From the NCBI GenBank assembly GCA_021813325.1, contig JAKALA010000006.1, positions 47,782 to 111,781 on the forward strand: a stretch of DNA of 64,000 nucleotides, in the 5' to 3' direction. Shown here one piece after another: positions 44,029 through 52,765 of the stretch. A program made the translations under genes and the position numbers. The notes beneath the pieces were generated by a model. It had not been told where the DNA came from and made no database searches. It saw only the letters and a program-made list of their open reading frames with translations. This stretch comes from a bacterium (GTDB lineage: Bacteria; Verrucomicrobiota; Verrucomicrobiia; Limisphaerales; UBA11358). The stretch's first letter is position 1. Every line of letters begins with the position of its first letter.

Positions 44029-46113
44029 TTATAGCTGCGCCGATTCGGCGGCTTTCACCGCGTCGGGATGCTCGTCGATCACCAGCACGCCGTGCGGTGG
44101 GAGGTCATAGTTGCCCACGATGTTCTGGCCGGTGAGGAAGTCGTGCATCGGCTTGTAGAATTGGACGCGGATCGGCGAATTCTGGTGGTTGAGCAGAAAG
44201 AAAATCTTGGAGCCTTCCTTTTCACGCAGGGACACCTCCACATGCTCGGGCACCTTCAACAGCGGATGCATGCCCGTCATCTGGCGCAGCCAGGCCACGA
44301 GATCGTGATAAAAATGCTGATGGCTCAACGTTCCCACGTAAATGGCTTTGCCCAAGCCGAAGCTATTCATGGTGATGGCGGGCTTGCCGGCATAAAAATC
44401 TTTGCCGAACGTCGCCAGAACCTGGCAGCCCTTTGCGTCAATCAAATCGCACCAAATCCGGGCCGGATGCATATGGCTGGTCTGGAACGCGCCTTTGAAA
44501 GTGAGATGATTGTCTTCGGTTGGCGCGAGCATGTCGGATTCCAGCACTTCCAAGCCGAACAATTCAGTCATGTCGTGCGGAATGCCCGAGTCGGGCGCCA
44601 TGTTATGTTCGTCCACTAATCCGGTGTTGAACGTGCTGATCAGCGTGCCGCCGTTTTGCACATAGAGGTTCAACAGGTCCGCCTCCCGGCCGGACAACAG
44701 ATGCAACGAGGGGGCAAAAACGATTTTGTATTTGGAAAAATCCTCTGACGGCCGGGCGAAATCCACCAAAATATTCCGGTCGTGAAGCGCATTGTAAATG
44801 AGCTGGATGTGTTCCCGCAGGCTGAAGTGTTTGTTGGGCTGGCTCGGTTGCGACAAGACCCAGTCATTGTCATGCGAGTAGAGAATGCACACTTCGGCGG
44901 AAACCTTTGAGCCTTTCAGCGCGGGCGCCAGCAGCTTGAGTTCCTCGCCGATCTGTGAAATCTCGTCGAACACGCGGCGGCTGCCGCCATCGAGATGGTG
45001 TGGCAGGACCGCGCCGTGAAATTTTTCCGAGCCAAACCGGGGCTGGCGCCAACGAAAGAACAACAACGCCGTTGCGCCACGCGACATGAGCTGGTAGGTA
45101 AACATCCGCAACACGCCCGGACGCACCAGTGAATTCACATCCTGCCAGTTGACGTTGCCGGCTTTTTGCTCAATCACCCAGAAGCCCGCATCCCCATCCG
45201 GTGTGCGCACTCCGGTTTTCTTGAGCGACCGGAGCATGTCGATTTCACAGGCAATGTCCGAAGGCTTGGCCTTGATCGCCGCCGCGCTTTCGATGGAAAT
45301 GAAATCAATCTGCTCGGCCAGGTCAAAATGATCAAAGCGATGCCGCAACGCGCGCAAATTCGTGGTCACGGGCCGATCCGGCGTGATTTCACGCAACACA
45401 TCCGCCTGCATTTTGACGAACTGGACGATGGTATCACTGCAAAAACGGTTCCAATCCAGAACCAGCGCCGGATTATGCACCGTTGGCGCGCTCATCGGCA
45501 TGGGCACCTGGTTCCAGGCGGACACGATCTGCCCCCAGTGCCGCAAACCGAGTTGCTCGTTGAGCCGCTCGATCGTTTCGTATTTGGCTTCCAGCCAGAG
45601 ATGCCAGTCCCGGCGGGCGTCTTCGTTGAAGGCCGCCTCGGTATAATTCCCCCCCAAACTATTGTCGATTTGCCAGGCGATCAGCTGCGGGTGCCGGCCC
45701 AGCGCCTGGGCCATTTTTTCGACAATCCGCTTGGAATGATTCCAATAAACTTCGCTGTTCAAGCAGACGGCGCGGCGCGTGCCGGCGTGTTTCACCTGCC
45801 CCTGCTCGTCAATCGGCAATATCTCCGGGTATTTTTGCGTCAGCCAGATCGGTGGCGCGGCCGTGGGCGTGCCGAGAATGACTTGGATGCCCTTTTCGCC
45901 CAGGACATCCATCACCCGCTTCAGCCAGTCGAAGTTGAATTTGCCATCCTCCGTTTCGCACAAGCCCCAGGAAAATTCGCCGATGCGCACCACGTTGAAT
46001 CCGGCGGAGGCCATGAGTTCGGCATCACGTTCCCATTGCGCTTCGGGGTGTTCAGCGGTGCCGGCGTAGGGGAAGACCCATTGTTCGGGGTAGTAATCAA
46101 CACCAAAATACAT
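44029..46113 (-). CDS. GH42 beta-galactosidase-family protein with altered acid/base site
   Basis: Started at ATG 46113 (MYFGVDYYPEQW), the protein has 694 residues: a TIM barrel (about 1-375), a trimerisation-type domain (about 385-600; VCILYSHDNDWVLSQPSQPN) and a small C-terminal sandwich. No signal peptide. The nucleophile position GFWVIEQKAGNVNWQ (about residue 320) keeps Glu. The usual acid/base motif WQxDNE reads WQIDNSLGGNYTE here, with Ser at residue 152; the nearest Glu is at 159. GH42 members of some Verrucomicrobiota and Planctomycetes seem to share D-N-[SG]-x-G-G, so this may be a subgroup with shifted catalysis or none. Galactoside specificity is thus uncertain. Confidence 0.88.
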   Translation of the reverse strand: MYFGVDYYPEQWVFPYAGTAEHPEAQWERDAELMASAGFNVVRIGEFSWGLCETEDGKFNFDWLKRVMDVLGEKGIQVILGTPTAAPPIWLTQKYPEILPIDEQGQVKHAGTRRAVCLNSEVYWNHSKRIVEKMAQALGRHPQLIAWQIDNSLGGNYTEAAFNEDARRDWHLWLEAKYETIERLNEQLGLRHWGQIVSAWNQVPMPMSAPTVHNPALVLDWNRFCSDTIVQFVKMQADVLREITPDRPVTTNLRALRHRFDHFDLAEQIDFISIESAAAIKAKPSDIACEIDMLRSLKKTGVRTPDGDAGFWVIEQKAGNVNWQDVNSLVRPGVLRMFTYQLMSRGATALLFFRWRQPRFGSEKFHGAVLPHHLDGGSRRVFDEISQIGEELKLLAPALKGSKVSAEVCILYSHDNDWVLSQPSQPNKHFSLREHIQLIYNALHDRNILVDFARPSEDFSKYKIVFAPSLHLLSGREADLLNLYVQNGGTLISTFNTGLVDEHNMAPDSGIPHDMTELFGLEVLESDMLAPTEDNHLTFKGAFQTSHMHPARIWCDLIDAKGCQVLATFGKDFYAGKPAITMNSFGLGKAIYVGTLSHQHFYHDLVAWLRQMTGMHPLLKVPEHVEVSLREKEGSKIFFLLNHQNSPIRVQFYKPMHDFLTGQNIVGNYDLPPHGVLVIDEHPDAVKAAESAQL

Positions 46114-46212
46114 ATTGTTCCTTTTCCTCGAGGGTTGATTTGACACTAAAAGCAAACCGCCGCGCTGGCAATGAAAATCGCTCAACGCGGCGGTGAAAAC
46201 GAGCGGAACAAA

Positions 46213-46944
46213 TTATTTTTTGAACAAATCGCCAATGCCCTTGCCGATTTTGGAAGCTTCGTTGCCAATGGCTTTGCCGGCATTGCCCACGGAACTGCCG
46301 ATGGCTTTGATGGAGTCAGTGGTAATCTGTCCCAGAACTTCCTTGATCAACGCGGCCGGCGTGATGCCTTCCGGCCCTTTGCCCAGGTCGTTCAACTCAA
46401 TATTGGGCAGCGGCAACACCGCGCCATTGAAATGCACTTTGGCCCCGGTGATGAGAAAGTGGTCCACTTCGAGTTTTTTCGCGGGCTTGGCCGTGGGCTT
46501 GGCCGGCGCGTTCGTGTCGGGCTTGGCTTCGGCGGCGCCACTGAACGCATTCACGTTCTCCATGATTTTTTTGAGATTGTTCGCTCCAAGCGGATTGCCT
46601 TCAAACACGATGTCCGGATCGCGGACTTCAATGGACTTGACCACGATTTTATCGGACATCACTGAAAGCGGCGAAATGCTCACGGCGGTTTTCCCGACAC
46701 GGATGGTATGGTCGGCCTTGTAGCCTTCGGGGCTGCCGATGACGAAATTATCCAGGCTGGCAGATCCCGTCAGCGCGGAAATGTGAACCGAATCCACCGA
46801 AAACGTGGTCTGGGTCACCTTGGGGCCGACCGTATTCATGCCAACCTTGACAACGTCGCCCAGGAAAAATCCGACAATTATGACCGCCGCCAGGATGACC
46901 ACGGCAAAGCCCATACCGACGCCAAGCAGGATTTTCTTTTTCAT
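46213..46944 (-). CDS. Single-pass membrane-anchored protein, AsmA-like
   Basis: From ATG 46944 the protein has 243 residues: a short basic start and one membrane helix (ILLGVGMGFAVVILAAVIIV, about 4-24), then a beta-rich periplasmic part (VHISALTGSASLDNFVIGSP, IRVGKTAVSISPLSVMSDKI, IVVKSIEVRDPDIVFEGN) that resembles the N-terminal repeat of AsmA/DUF748 proteins. A Pro/Lys linker (150-165) and an amphipathic Gly/Ala/Lys tail (AGKAIGNEASKIGKGIGDLF) follow. Much shorter than AsmA. A role in envelope lipid or protein transport is only suggested by the fold. Confidence 0.65.
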   Translation of the reverse strand: MKKKILLGVGMGFAVVILAAVIIVGFFLGDVVKVGMNTVGPKVTQTTFSVDSVHISALTGSASLDNFVIGSPEGYKADHTIRVGKTAVSISPLSVMSDKIVVKSIEVRDPDIVFEGNPLGANNLKKIMENVNAFSGAAEAKPDTNAPAKPTAKPAKKLEVDHFLITGAKVHFNGAVLPLPNIELNDLGKGPEGITPAALIKEVLGQITTDSIKAIGSSVGNAGKAIGNEASKIGKGIGDLFKK

Positions 46945-47009
46945 AATTACGCGAGGTTGCCAGCGTGGTTGCGGGTTGAAAAGCAAATTTTAAATCCCGG
47001 CGAATCGGC

Positions 47010-47399
47010 CTAAACCGGCGCGATGAGCGAACGCACCAGTTCCACCAGTGAACTCACATCATACGGCTTGGCGACAAATTCATTGGGTTTGACCTCGGCA
47101 TTGGCAAACACCGAACCATCCACCGTGCCGCTCACCAGGATGGCTTTTTGGGCCGGGTTCAACCGGCGGCATTCACGGATCAGATCCATGCCGCTCATTC
47201 GGCCCATGGCGTAGTCAGTCACCACTAATGCCGGAGCCGCCTTGGCAAACTCTTTTAGCGCCACTTCTGGATCCGTGAAGGTTTTGACCGTGCAGTCCAA
47301 AGGCTCCAATATCGTTTCCGCCAATTCCAACAGCACGGGTTCGTCGTCCACTACAAAAACCGTTGGAGTTGTTGACTTTTTGCGGGGAAATAATGGCAT
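47010..47399 (-). CDS. Single-domain response regulator (CheY-like receiver)
   Basis: Started at ATG 47399, the 129-residue protein is a bare receiver: TVFVVDDEPVLLELAETIL with the acidic pair, the phospho-Asp in LVVTDYAMGRMSGMDLIREC, Thr/Ser in ILVSGTVDGS and Lys in EFVAKPYDVSSLVELV. It has no output domain, so it should act by protein contact or in a phosphorelay. The orphan hybrid kinase at 37043-39217 is a possible partner, but nothing in the sequence proves this. Confidence 0.9.
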   Translation of the reverse strand: MPLFPRKKSTTPTVFVVDDEPVLLELAETILEPLDCTVKTFTDPEVALKEFAKAAPALVVTDYAMGRMSGMDLIRECRRLNPAQKAILVSGTVDGSVFANAEVKPNEFVAKPYDVSSLVELVRSLIAPV

Positions 47400-47566
47400 C
47401 GAGTAATGATTGCGACTTCCGGCGCTTATTAAACACCGGCTTTCCGTCGTCCGCAAGCGCCAACATTTCTTGGCCCTCGACAGAAAAATGCGTTGCGTCC
47501 TCGTGCAACCCTGCCTAATTTCTTTTAAGGAAGTGAATTGGCCGTCAATCAAGGAACAGCTGAAAT

Positions 47567-49021
47567 ATGAAAAAAAAACCAGCGTCCGCGCCCGAATCCT
47601 CGAACAATAGCGTCACAAAAACCCGCCGCTCAAGTAAAACTGATGCGGCGGCCAGCGGAGCCGGCGCCACCAGTGGTTCTACTCACATGCCCCAGCGAGC
47701 CGCGCGCAAACCGTTGCTGGAGGCCGCCGTCGCTACGGCCAAAAAAATCTTGAAGCCCAAAACTTCCGCCAAGCCCGCTGGCGAGGCTGAAGCGCAAATC
47801 GAAGTGGAAGCGCCCACCGTTGTCCGGCGCAGCTACGCCAAACGCAAATCCGAAGATGTCCTGGAAATTCCCCCCATCCTGTTGGAGCGGGATGAACCCG
47901 CGGCTCCCGACGCCAGCGGTCCGGGAGAGAAGTATTCCTTGGGAGCCAGGCCCCCCACGCAAAGTTTCTCCGGTGGCGAATTGCCGGAAAGTTACGGCAC
48001 TAAAAAACTGTTCCTCACCGCCCGCGACCCGCACTGGCTTTACGCGCACTGGGATCTGACCCGGGAACAACAAAACGAATATAATGCCGAATCCACCGAT
48101 GGCCACCTGGTTCTGCGCATTTTCAGCGGCAAAATTGAAGGCCATCCCACTTATGAAATCCATGTTCACCCGGATTCGCGCCATTGGTTTGCGCACGTGG
48201 AGCGCGCCGGCAATTCTTATTCCGCCGAATTAGGCTATTATTCGGCGCTAGGCAAGTGGATGCGGGTGGCGGTTTCCAGCGGCACGGTCACTCCGCCGGA
48301 CGCTTCGTCGAAGGAAGAAGAAACCGCCGAATTTGCCACCATCCCCTTCGAGTTTCCCTTCGCCAGGCTCATGCAAATTATCGAAGACGCGGTGCGCGAC
48401 AACATGCCCTTGGCCCAGGCCATTGAAGAATTGCGCCGGGCCGGCCATCCCGACCTGCCCCGCTTCGCCCATTCGATCCATTCTCCCATCATCCCGCCCG
48501 GCCCCACCCGCCAGTGGACGCCGGAACAGGAAAAGGCGCTGGAGAAAATTATCAACATCGATGAAACCCGCCGGGTCTGGATGGGATCGCTTGAAATCAC
48601 GGAACTAATCCGCCGCCGGCTGGTGCATGAAGCCGCCTCGCCGGTGACCGCATTTGGCATATCCAGTCCCGGCCTGGCTTCCAGCCCCACCAGCCCGTTT
48701 GGCGTCCCGCCGCCCACCGAGAAGAGCAAGGGATTCTGGTTCAATGTCAATGCGGAATTGATCATTTATGGAGCCACGGAACCGGATGCCAAAGTCACCC
48801 TCGGCGGACACGAAATCAAACTTCGCTCCGATGGCACATTTAGCTTCCGCTTTGCTTTGCCGGACGGGAAATATGATTTGCCGGTTGTGGCCGTTTCCGC
48901 CGATGGCACTGACGGCCGCGCGGCGGAATTGAAGTTCAGCCGTGAAACGCAATATCTCGGTGACGTGGGCGCCACACCGCAAGATCCCTCATTGCAGCCG
49001 CCGTTGCCGGACAACCTCTAA
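47567..49021 (+). CDS. DUF4912-domain protein
   Basis: The 484-residue protein has a disordered, basic Ala/Lys/Ser-rich N-terminus (1-110) and then the DUF4912 domain (about 135-270; LFLTARDPHWLYAHWDLTRE, HVHPDSRHWFAHVERAGNSY, AELGYYSALGKWMRVAVS). A second beta-sandwich-like part (about 385-465; INAELIIYGATEPDAKVTLG-like) resembles an Ig-type or prealbumin-type domain (TFSFRFALPDGKYDLPVVAV). It lies directly before a small membrane protein and the GH57 enzyme. DUF4912 next to GH57 branching enzymes suggests glycogen-related work; the molecular role is unknown. Confidence 0.82.
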   Translation: MKKKPASAPESSNNSVTKTRRSSKTDAAASGAGATSGSTHMPQRAARKPLLEAAVATAKKILKPKTSAKPAGEAEAQIEVEAPTVVRRSYAKRKSEDVLEIPPILLERDEPAAPDASGPGEKYSLGARPPTQSFSGGELPESYGTKKLFLTARDPHWLYAHWDLTREQQNEYNAESTDGHLVLRIFSGKIEGHPTYEIHVHPDSRHWFAHVERAGNSYSAELGYYSALGKWMRVAVSSGTVTPPDASSKEEETAEFATIPFEFPFARLMQIIEDAVRDNMPLAQAIEELRRAGHPDLPRFAHSIHSPIIPPGPTRQWTPEQEKALEKIINIDETRRVWMGSLEITELIRRRLVHEAASPVTAFGISSPGLASSPTSPFGVPPPTEKSKGFWFNVNAELIIYGATEPDAKVTLGGHEIKLRSDGTFSFRFALPDGKYDLPVVAVSADGTDGRAAELKFSRETQYLGDVGATPQDPSLQPPLPDNL

Positions 49022-49026
49022 GTTTT

Positions 49027-49257
49027 ATGGAAGCCCCGGAACGTGGAGCGCTGATGCTCGTCCGGTTTGTTGCCGTCGCGTTGATGGGGTGGGCGGTTGC
49101 CGACCTGGCCCTGTATTTTGTCATTGGCAGCCACAACCAGACCCCGGTTGAAATCGGGCCTTGCCTCATCAAGGCTTTGCCTTTGATCATCGGCGTTGTC
49201 ATACTGATCCGGTCGAAGCCGCTCGCAGAATGGGTTTCGAACCTTTTGGACAATTGA
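49027..49257 (+). CDS. Small two-helix membrane protein
   Basis: The 76-residue protein has two hydrophobic helices (about 10-32, LVRFVAVALMGWAVADLALY, and 44-62, CLIKALPLIIGVVILI) joined by a polar loop. It lies 5 bases after the DUF4912 gene and 15 before the GH57 gene, a spacing that strongly supports a real, co-translated gene. I know no family. Confidence 0.6.
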   Translation: MEAPERGALMLVRFVAVALMGWAVADLALYFVIGSHNQTPVEIGPCLIKALPLIIGVVILIRSKPLAEWVSNLLDN

Positions 49258-49272
49258 GCGTCCAATCCAGCC

Positions 49273-50859
49273 ATGCACGGTTATCTTTCCATCATATTAC
49301 ACGCGCATCTGCCCTATGTGCGGCATCCGGAACACGAAAAGTTTCTGGAAGAAAGCTGGCTTTTCGAAGCCATCACCGAAACCTACCTGCCCCTGATCCA
49401 AGTCTTCAGCGGCTGGCGGCGGGATCAAATTGAGGCGCCGTTGACGCTTTCGCTTTCGCCGACGTTGTGCGCGATGCTGCTGGACCCGCTGCTCTGCGAA
49501 CGCTATGCCCGCCATCTGGACGGCTTGATTGATCTGGCGGAAAAAGAAATCCATCGCACGCATTGGGATCGCGCCTATCGCAATCTGGCGTGGATGTATC
49601 ATCACAAGTTTTGCCAGGCCCGTGAAACCTGGCGCTCGTTCGAAGGCAATCTCCTTTCCGCCTTCCGGCAATTCCAAGACGAAGGGCGTCTGGAAATCAT
49701 CACCACCGCCGCCACCCACGGGCTGCTGCCGCTTCTCGCCACCCATCCGCCTTCGGTGCGCGCTCAAATCCTGACCGCCCGCGACCACTACCGGAGCTGC
49801 TTTGGGCGCGATCCGCGCGGCATCTGGCTGCCGGAATGCGCGTATCTGGAAGGCATCGAAAAATATTTACAGGCAGCCAACATCCGCTGGTTCGTGCTGG
49901 ACACGCACGGCGTGCTGCACGCCCGGCCGCGTCCGCGCTGCGGCACCTTCGCGCCCATTTTCGCCCAAAACGGCGTGGCCGCGTTTGGCCGGGATTACGA
50001 TTCCTCACGCCAGGTCTGGAGCAAACACGAAGGCTATCCGGGCGATCCACGCTATCGCGATTTCTATCGGGACATCGGCTTCGACCTGGATTTCGATTAC
50101 GTCCGGCCCTATTTGCCTTCGCCGGACAACCGCGGCTTCACCGGCATCAAATATTTCCGCATCACCGGCACCGGCGAAAAGCAAATATACGAGCGCGACC
50201 ACGCTTTGGCCGCGGCGAGTGAGCACGCCCGTCATTTCATGACCGAACGGATCACGCAAGCCCAACAGGTCGCGCCCTTGCTGGATCGTCCGCCCATCGT
50301 GGTCGCTCCCTACGATGCCGAGTTGTTTGGCCACTGGTGGTATGAAGGCCCGGAATTTTTGGATTTCCTCGCCCGGAAAATTTGCCTGGAGCAGCGGGTG
50401 ATCTCATTCATCACGCCGGGAGAATATTTAAGGCGCCATCCCACCAATCAAATTGCCACGCCCGGCGCCTCCAGTTGGGGCGAGGAAGGTTACTGGCGGG
50501 TTTGGTTGAACGAATCCAATGAATGGATTTATCCGCACCTGCAAATTGCCCAGGAACGGATGAGTGATCTGGCCAAGAAATATCCCCACGCCACCGGGCT
50601 GGAGGCGCGCGCCTTGAAGCAGGCCGGCCGCGAATTATTGTTGGCCCAGGCCAGCGACTGGCCGTTCATTCTCCGCGCCGGCACCAGTCCGGAATATGCC
50701 CGGCGCCGGGTGAAGGATCATTTGCTTCGTTTCATCGCCTTGCACGAACAGCTCACGCTCACCCAGGTGGATGAGCCTTATCTCCGTGAGATCGAGTCGC
50801 GGGACAATATTTTCCCCGACTTGAACTGGACGCACTGGCGCCAGACCGGAGACGTGTGA
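49273..50859 (+). CDS. GH57 1,4-alpha-glucan branching enzyme (DUF1957 type)
   Basis: The 528-residue protein makes alpha-1,6 branches in glycogen. GH57 motifs are HGYLSIILHAHLPYVRHPEH at the N-terminus, the nucleophile Glu in GIWLPECAYLEG, HARPRPRCGTFAPIFAQNG, the acid/base Asp in APYDAELFGHWWYEGPEFLD and the C-terminal DUF1957 helical part (ATGLEARALKQAGRELLLAQ, ASDWPFILRAGTSPEYA). Its length and the SDWPF motif match the branching-enzyme group rather than amylopullulanases. It ends the DUF4912/small membrane protein unit. Confidence 0.93.
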   Translation: MHGYLSIILHAHLPYVRHPEHEKFLEESWLFEAITETYLPLIQVFSGWRRDQIEAPLTLSLSPTLCAMLLDPLLCERYARHLDGLIDLAEKEIHRTHWDRAYRNLAWMYHHKFCQARETWRSFEGNLLSAFRQFQDEGRLEIITTAATHGLLPLLATHPPSVRAQILTARDHYRSCFGRDPRGIWLPECAYLEGIEKYLQAANIRWFVLDTHGVLHARPRPRCGTFAPIFAQNGVAAFGRDYDSSRQVWSKHEGYPGDPRYRDFYRDIGFDLDFDYVRPYLPSPDNRGFTGIKYFRITGTGEKQIYERDHALAAASEHARHFMTERITQAQQVAPLLDRPPIVVAPYDAELFGHWWYEGPEFLDFLARKICLEQRVISFITPGEYLRRHPTNQIATPGASSWGEEGYWRVWLNESNEWIYPHLQIAQERMSDLAKKYPHATGLEARALKQAGRELLLAQASDWPFILRAGTSPEYARRRVKDHLLRFIALHEQLTLTQVDEPYLREIESRDNIFPDLNWTHWRQTGDV

Positions 50860-51042
50860 TCCAGGGGGCGGATGATTTCCGGCAAACCGTCGATGGCCGG
50901 ACGCCGTCGCCCTCGTCGCGCCGTTGAACCAAGCGAGCCTTGATGGGAAGTATGGCCTTTGCCATTTTCGAAGTCGCATCCAAACCCAGTTGTCGTTGCC
51001 CAAGCTGGCATCCGCTGGCCCGGCGTCCCGCCCCAAAACAAT

Positions 51043-51077
51043 CTGTCTCTCCTGGGCTTGCGCCTCAAGAGAGACAG
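51043..51077 (-). terminator. Hairpin downstream of the Lys/Ala-rich small gene
   Basis: CTGTCTCTC ... GAGAGACAG: a perfect 9-bp stem with a 17-base loop. Read on the minus strand it is followed by ATTGTTTTGG, a weak T-run, 14 bases after the stop of the small gene. Confidence 0.6.
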
Positions 51078-51090
51078 TCTGACCGTCTAG

Positions 51091-51189
51091 TTATTTTTTC
51101 TTGGCGGCCGTTTTCTTCGGAGCGGCCTTCTTAGCGGCGGGTTTTTTTGCTGTGGGTTTCGTAGCCTTCGCTTTTGCTTTAGCAGCCAT
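51091..51189 (-). CDS. Tiny histone H1-like Lys/Ala-rich protein
   Basis: A 32-residue frame that starts MAAKAKAKATKPTAKKPA and ends KKTAAKKK. It is almost wholly Lys, Ala, Pro and Thr, as in the AlgP/HctA-like and histone H1 C-terminal tails that bind DNA. It has an ATG, a proper stop and a hairpin terminator behind it, and lies alone in a 230-plus-788-base stretch without other intact genes. Bacterial H1-like proteins are usually longer, so it could also be the remaining tail of a larger gene; no other part is visible upstream. Confidence 0.6.
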   Translation of the reverse strand: MAAKAKAKATKPTAKKPAAKKAAPKKTAAKKK

Positions 51190-51439
51190 GATGTTTTAAT
51201 GGTTTAGTTTTTATACTCGCCGGCGGCATGGAAGTTTCTCCGCTGGCATGATGAGTATGGTGTTCGTGTTGCATCATTGTAAATGCGAAGCGGCGACGCA
51301 ACATTTCTTTCAGCCTGTCAACGATTTTATTCCGCCGCCTCAACCCGTCTCCCCGAACCGCGGCCACGCGAAAGCGGCGCATTCCGGGAACGCCTGTTCA
51401 GAATTCCGGCCGGCCCGCCCGCAAACGAGCCCGCTTGCG

Positions 51440-51890
51440 ATTTGATTTTTGCGCCGGTGGCGCGAGCGAACTCCAGGTTGCCGCTGGTATGCGCGGGTGC
51501 CCGTTTTGGTTCTGACCGCGCTGGCGTGAAGCCTCACGTCCAGTTCTATCAGCCTGGCGAAACCATCTGGGTGGACCATCGCAGTTGAACGGGCGGCGAC
51601 GCTTGGGCCGACATTCCGCAGCCAACGCAAACGGTTTGTTTTCACGCCAGCGGCAAACGCGCTGCGGATTCGCCCGGCGTCGGCGAAAGTTCGGACAGTT
51701 GCGATTACGATCCCAACGCCCGGCGTCTCAACGCCACCAATCTGGTCGTGACGCTCTACGCCTCGGCTGACCGCACCGACACGGATTTCGCCGTGCGATT
51801 ATCCCGCCGGCCGCTCTATTATTCTGGTGCAAGGCATCTGTCGCGCCGGTCTCAAACTTAAGCTGCTGGACAACTCGTTGACTGGAATAT
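51440..51890 (+). pseudogene. Decayed CocE/NonD-type hydrolase (C-terminal domain)
   Basis: Pieces in two or three frames match the C-terminal beta-sandwich of CocE/X-Pro dipeptidyl-peptidase-like hydrolases: HVQFYQPGETIWVDHRS then a stop (51588); ADIPQPTQTVCFHASGK; then ATNLVVTLYASADRTDTDFA, with the D-T-D-F that usually precedes KLVDVYPDGR; then, in another frame, GRSIILVQGICRAGL. The catalytic half is not visible. The gene has been lost by frameshifts and truncation. The rest of 51190-51977 shows nothing. Confidence 0.6.
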
Positions 51891-51977
51891 TTCCCCGGAT
51901 TTGTCACAGCGGTGCTGGCTGATTCGTCTATATTGGTGAGCGGCGATGCCGTTCGCAAAATGAATCCAATTCCATCC

Positions 51978-52739
51978 ATGAAAATAGTTGTTTTTGGCGG
52001 CAGTGGTTTTATCGGTAAAAAATTGGTCGCGCGCCTGTGCTCGCTCGGCCATAAAGCGGTGCCGGCTTCACCCAGCCTGGGTGTCAACGCCATCACCGGT
52101 CAGGGACTCGCGACGGCACTGGCCGGCGCGCAGGCGGTGGTGGATGTCACCAATCCGCCGGCCTACGAAGATCAGGCCGTGATGGATTTTTTTACCACCG
52201 CCACCCGCAACCTCCTCGTCCACGGCGCGGCGGCCGGAGTGCGTCATCACGTGCTGCTTTCCATCGTGGGCATTGATCGGCTGCCGGAGTGCGGTTATTA
52301 TCGCGCCAAGCTCGCGCAGGAACAATTGATCCGCGCAGCGGCCATTCCCTTCACCCTCGTGCGTGCCACGCAATTCTTTGAATTTATTCCGGCGATCACG
52401 CAACTGGCCACCACGGCGCAGACCGTGCGGTTGCCGGCGGCTGGCATGCAGCCGATCCTCGGTGACGAGGTCGCGGCGGCGCTGACTGAAATCGTTTTGC
52501 AACCGCCTTTGAACGATGGTCAGGAACTGGCCGGCCCGGAAGTCATTGGCCAAGACGAACTGGCCCGCCGCTGGCTGAAAGCCACGCAGGATGCCCGCAC
52601 CGTGGTGACCGATCCAACGGCGCGCTATTTTGGAACGCTTTTGGAAACGAACAGCCTGCTGCCAGGTCCTTTGGCCCGGCGCGGCCAGACGACATTTGAT
52701 GCCTGGCTGGCCAAGTCGCGGGTTGACGTGCCGGGTTGA
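51978..52739 (+). CDS. SDR-type NAD(P)-binding oxidoreductase (NmrA-like)
   Basis: The 253-residue protein begins MKIVVFGGSGFIGKKLVARL, the G-x-x-G-x-x-G dinucleotide loop of atypical SDRs. ALAGAQAVVDVTNPPAYEDQ, VRHHVLLSIVGIDRLPECGY with Tyr-x3-Lys (YYRAKLAQE) and IPFTLVRATQFFEFI fit NmrA-type or nucleoside-sugar epimerase-like reductases. The ATG at 51978 is taken; another at 51960 would add six residues. The ECF41 gene begins 26 bases downstream. In known genomes ECF41 sigma factors lie beside just such oxidoreductases (COE group), which they probably control. Confidence 0.85.
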   Translation: MKIVVFGGSGFIGKKLVARLCSLGHKAVPASPSLGVNAITGQGLATALAGAQAVVDVTNPPAYEDQAVMDFFTTATRNLLVHGAAAGVRHHVLLSIVGIDRLPECGYYRAKLAQEQLIRAAAIPFTLVRATQFFEFIPAITQLATTAQTVRLPAAGMQPILGDEVAAALTEIVLQPPLNDGQELAGPEVIGQDELARRWLKATQDARTVVTDPTARYFGTLLETNSLLPGPLARRGQTTFDAWLAKSRVDVPG

Positions 52740-52765
52740 TCCGGAAACATTTGTCCGTCCTGCTC

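Noticed and set aside
50635..51068. Minus-strand frames overlapping the end of the GH57 gene
   Set aside because: They lie mostly opposite the certain GH57 gene and have no family features or ribosome site.
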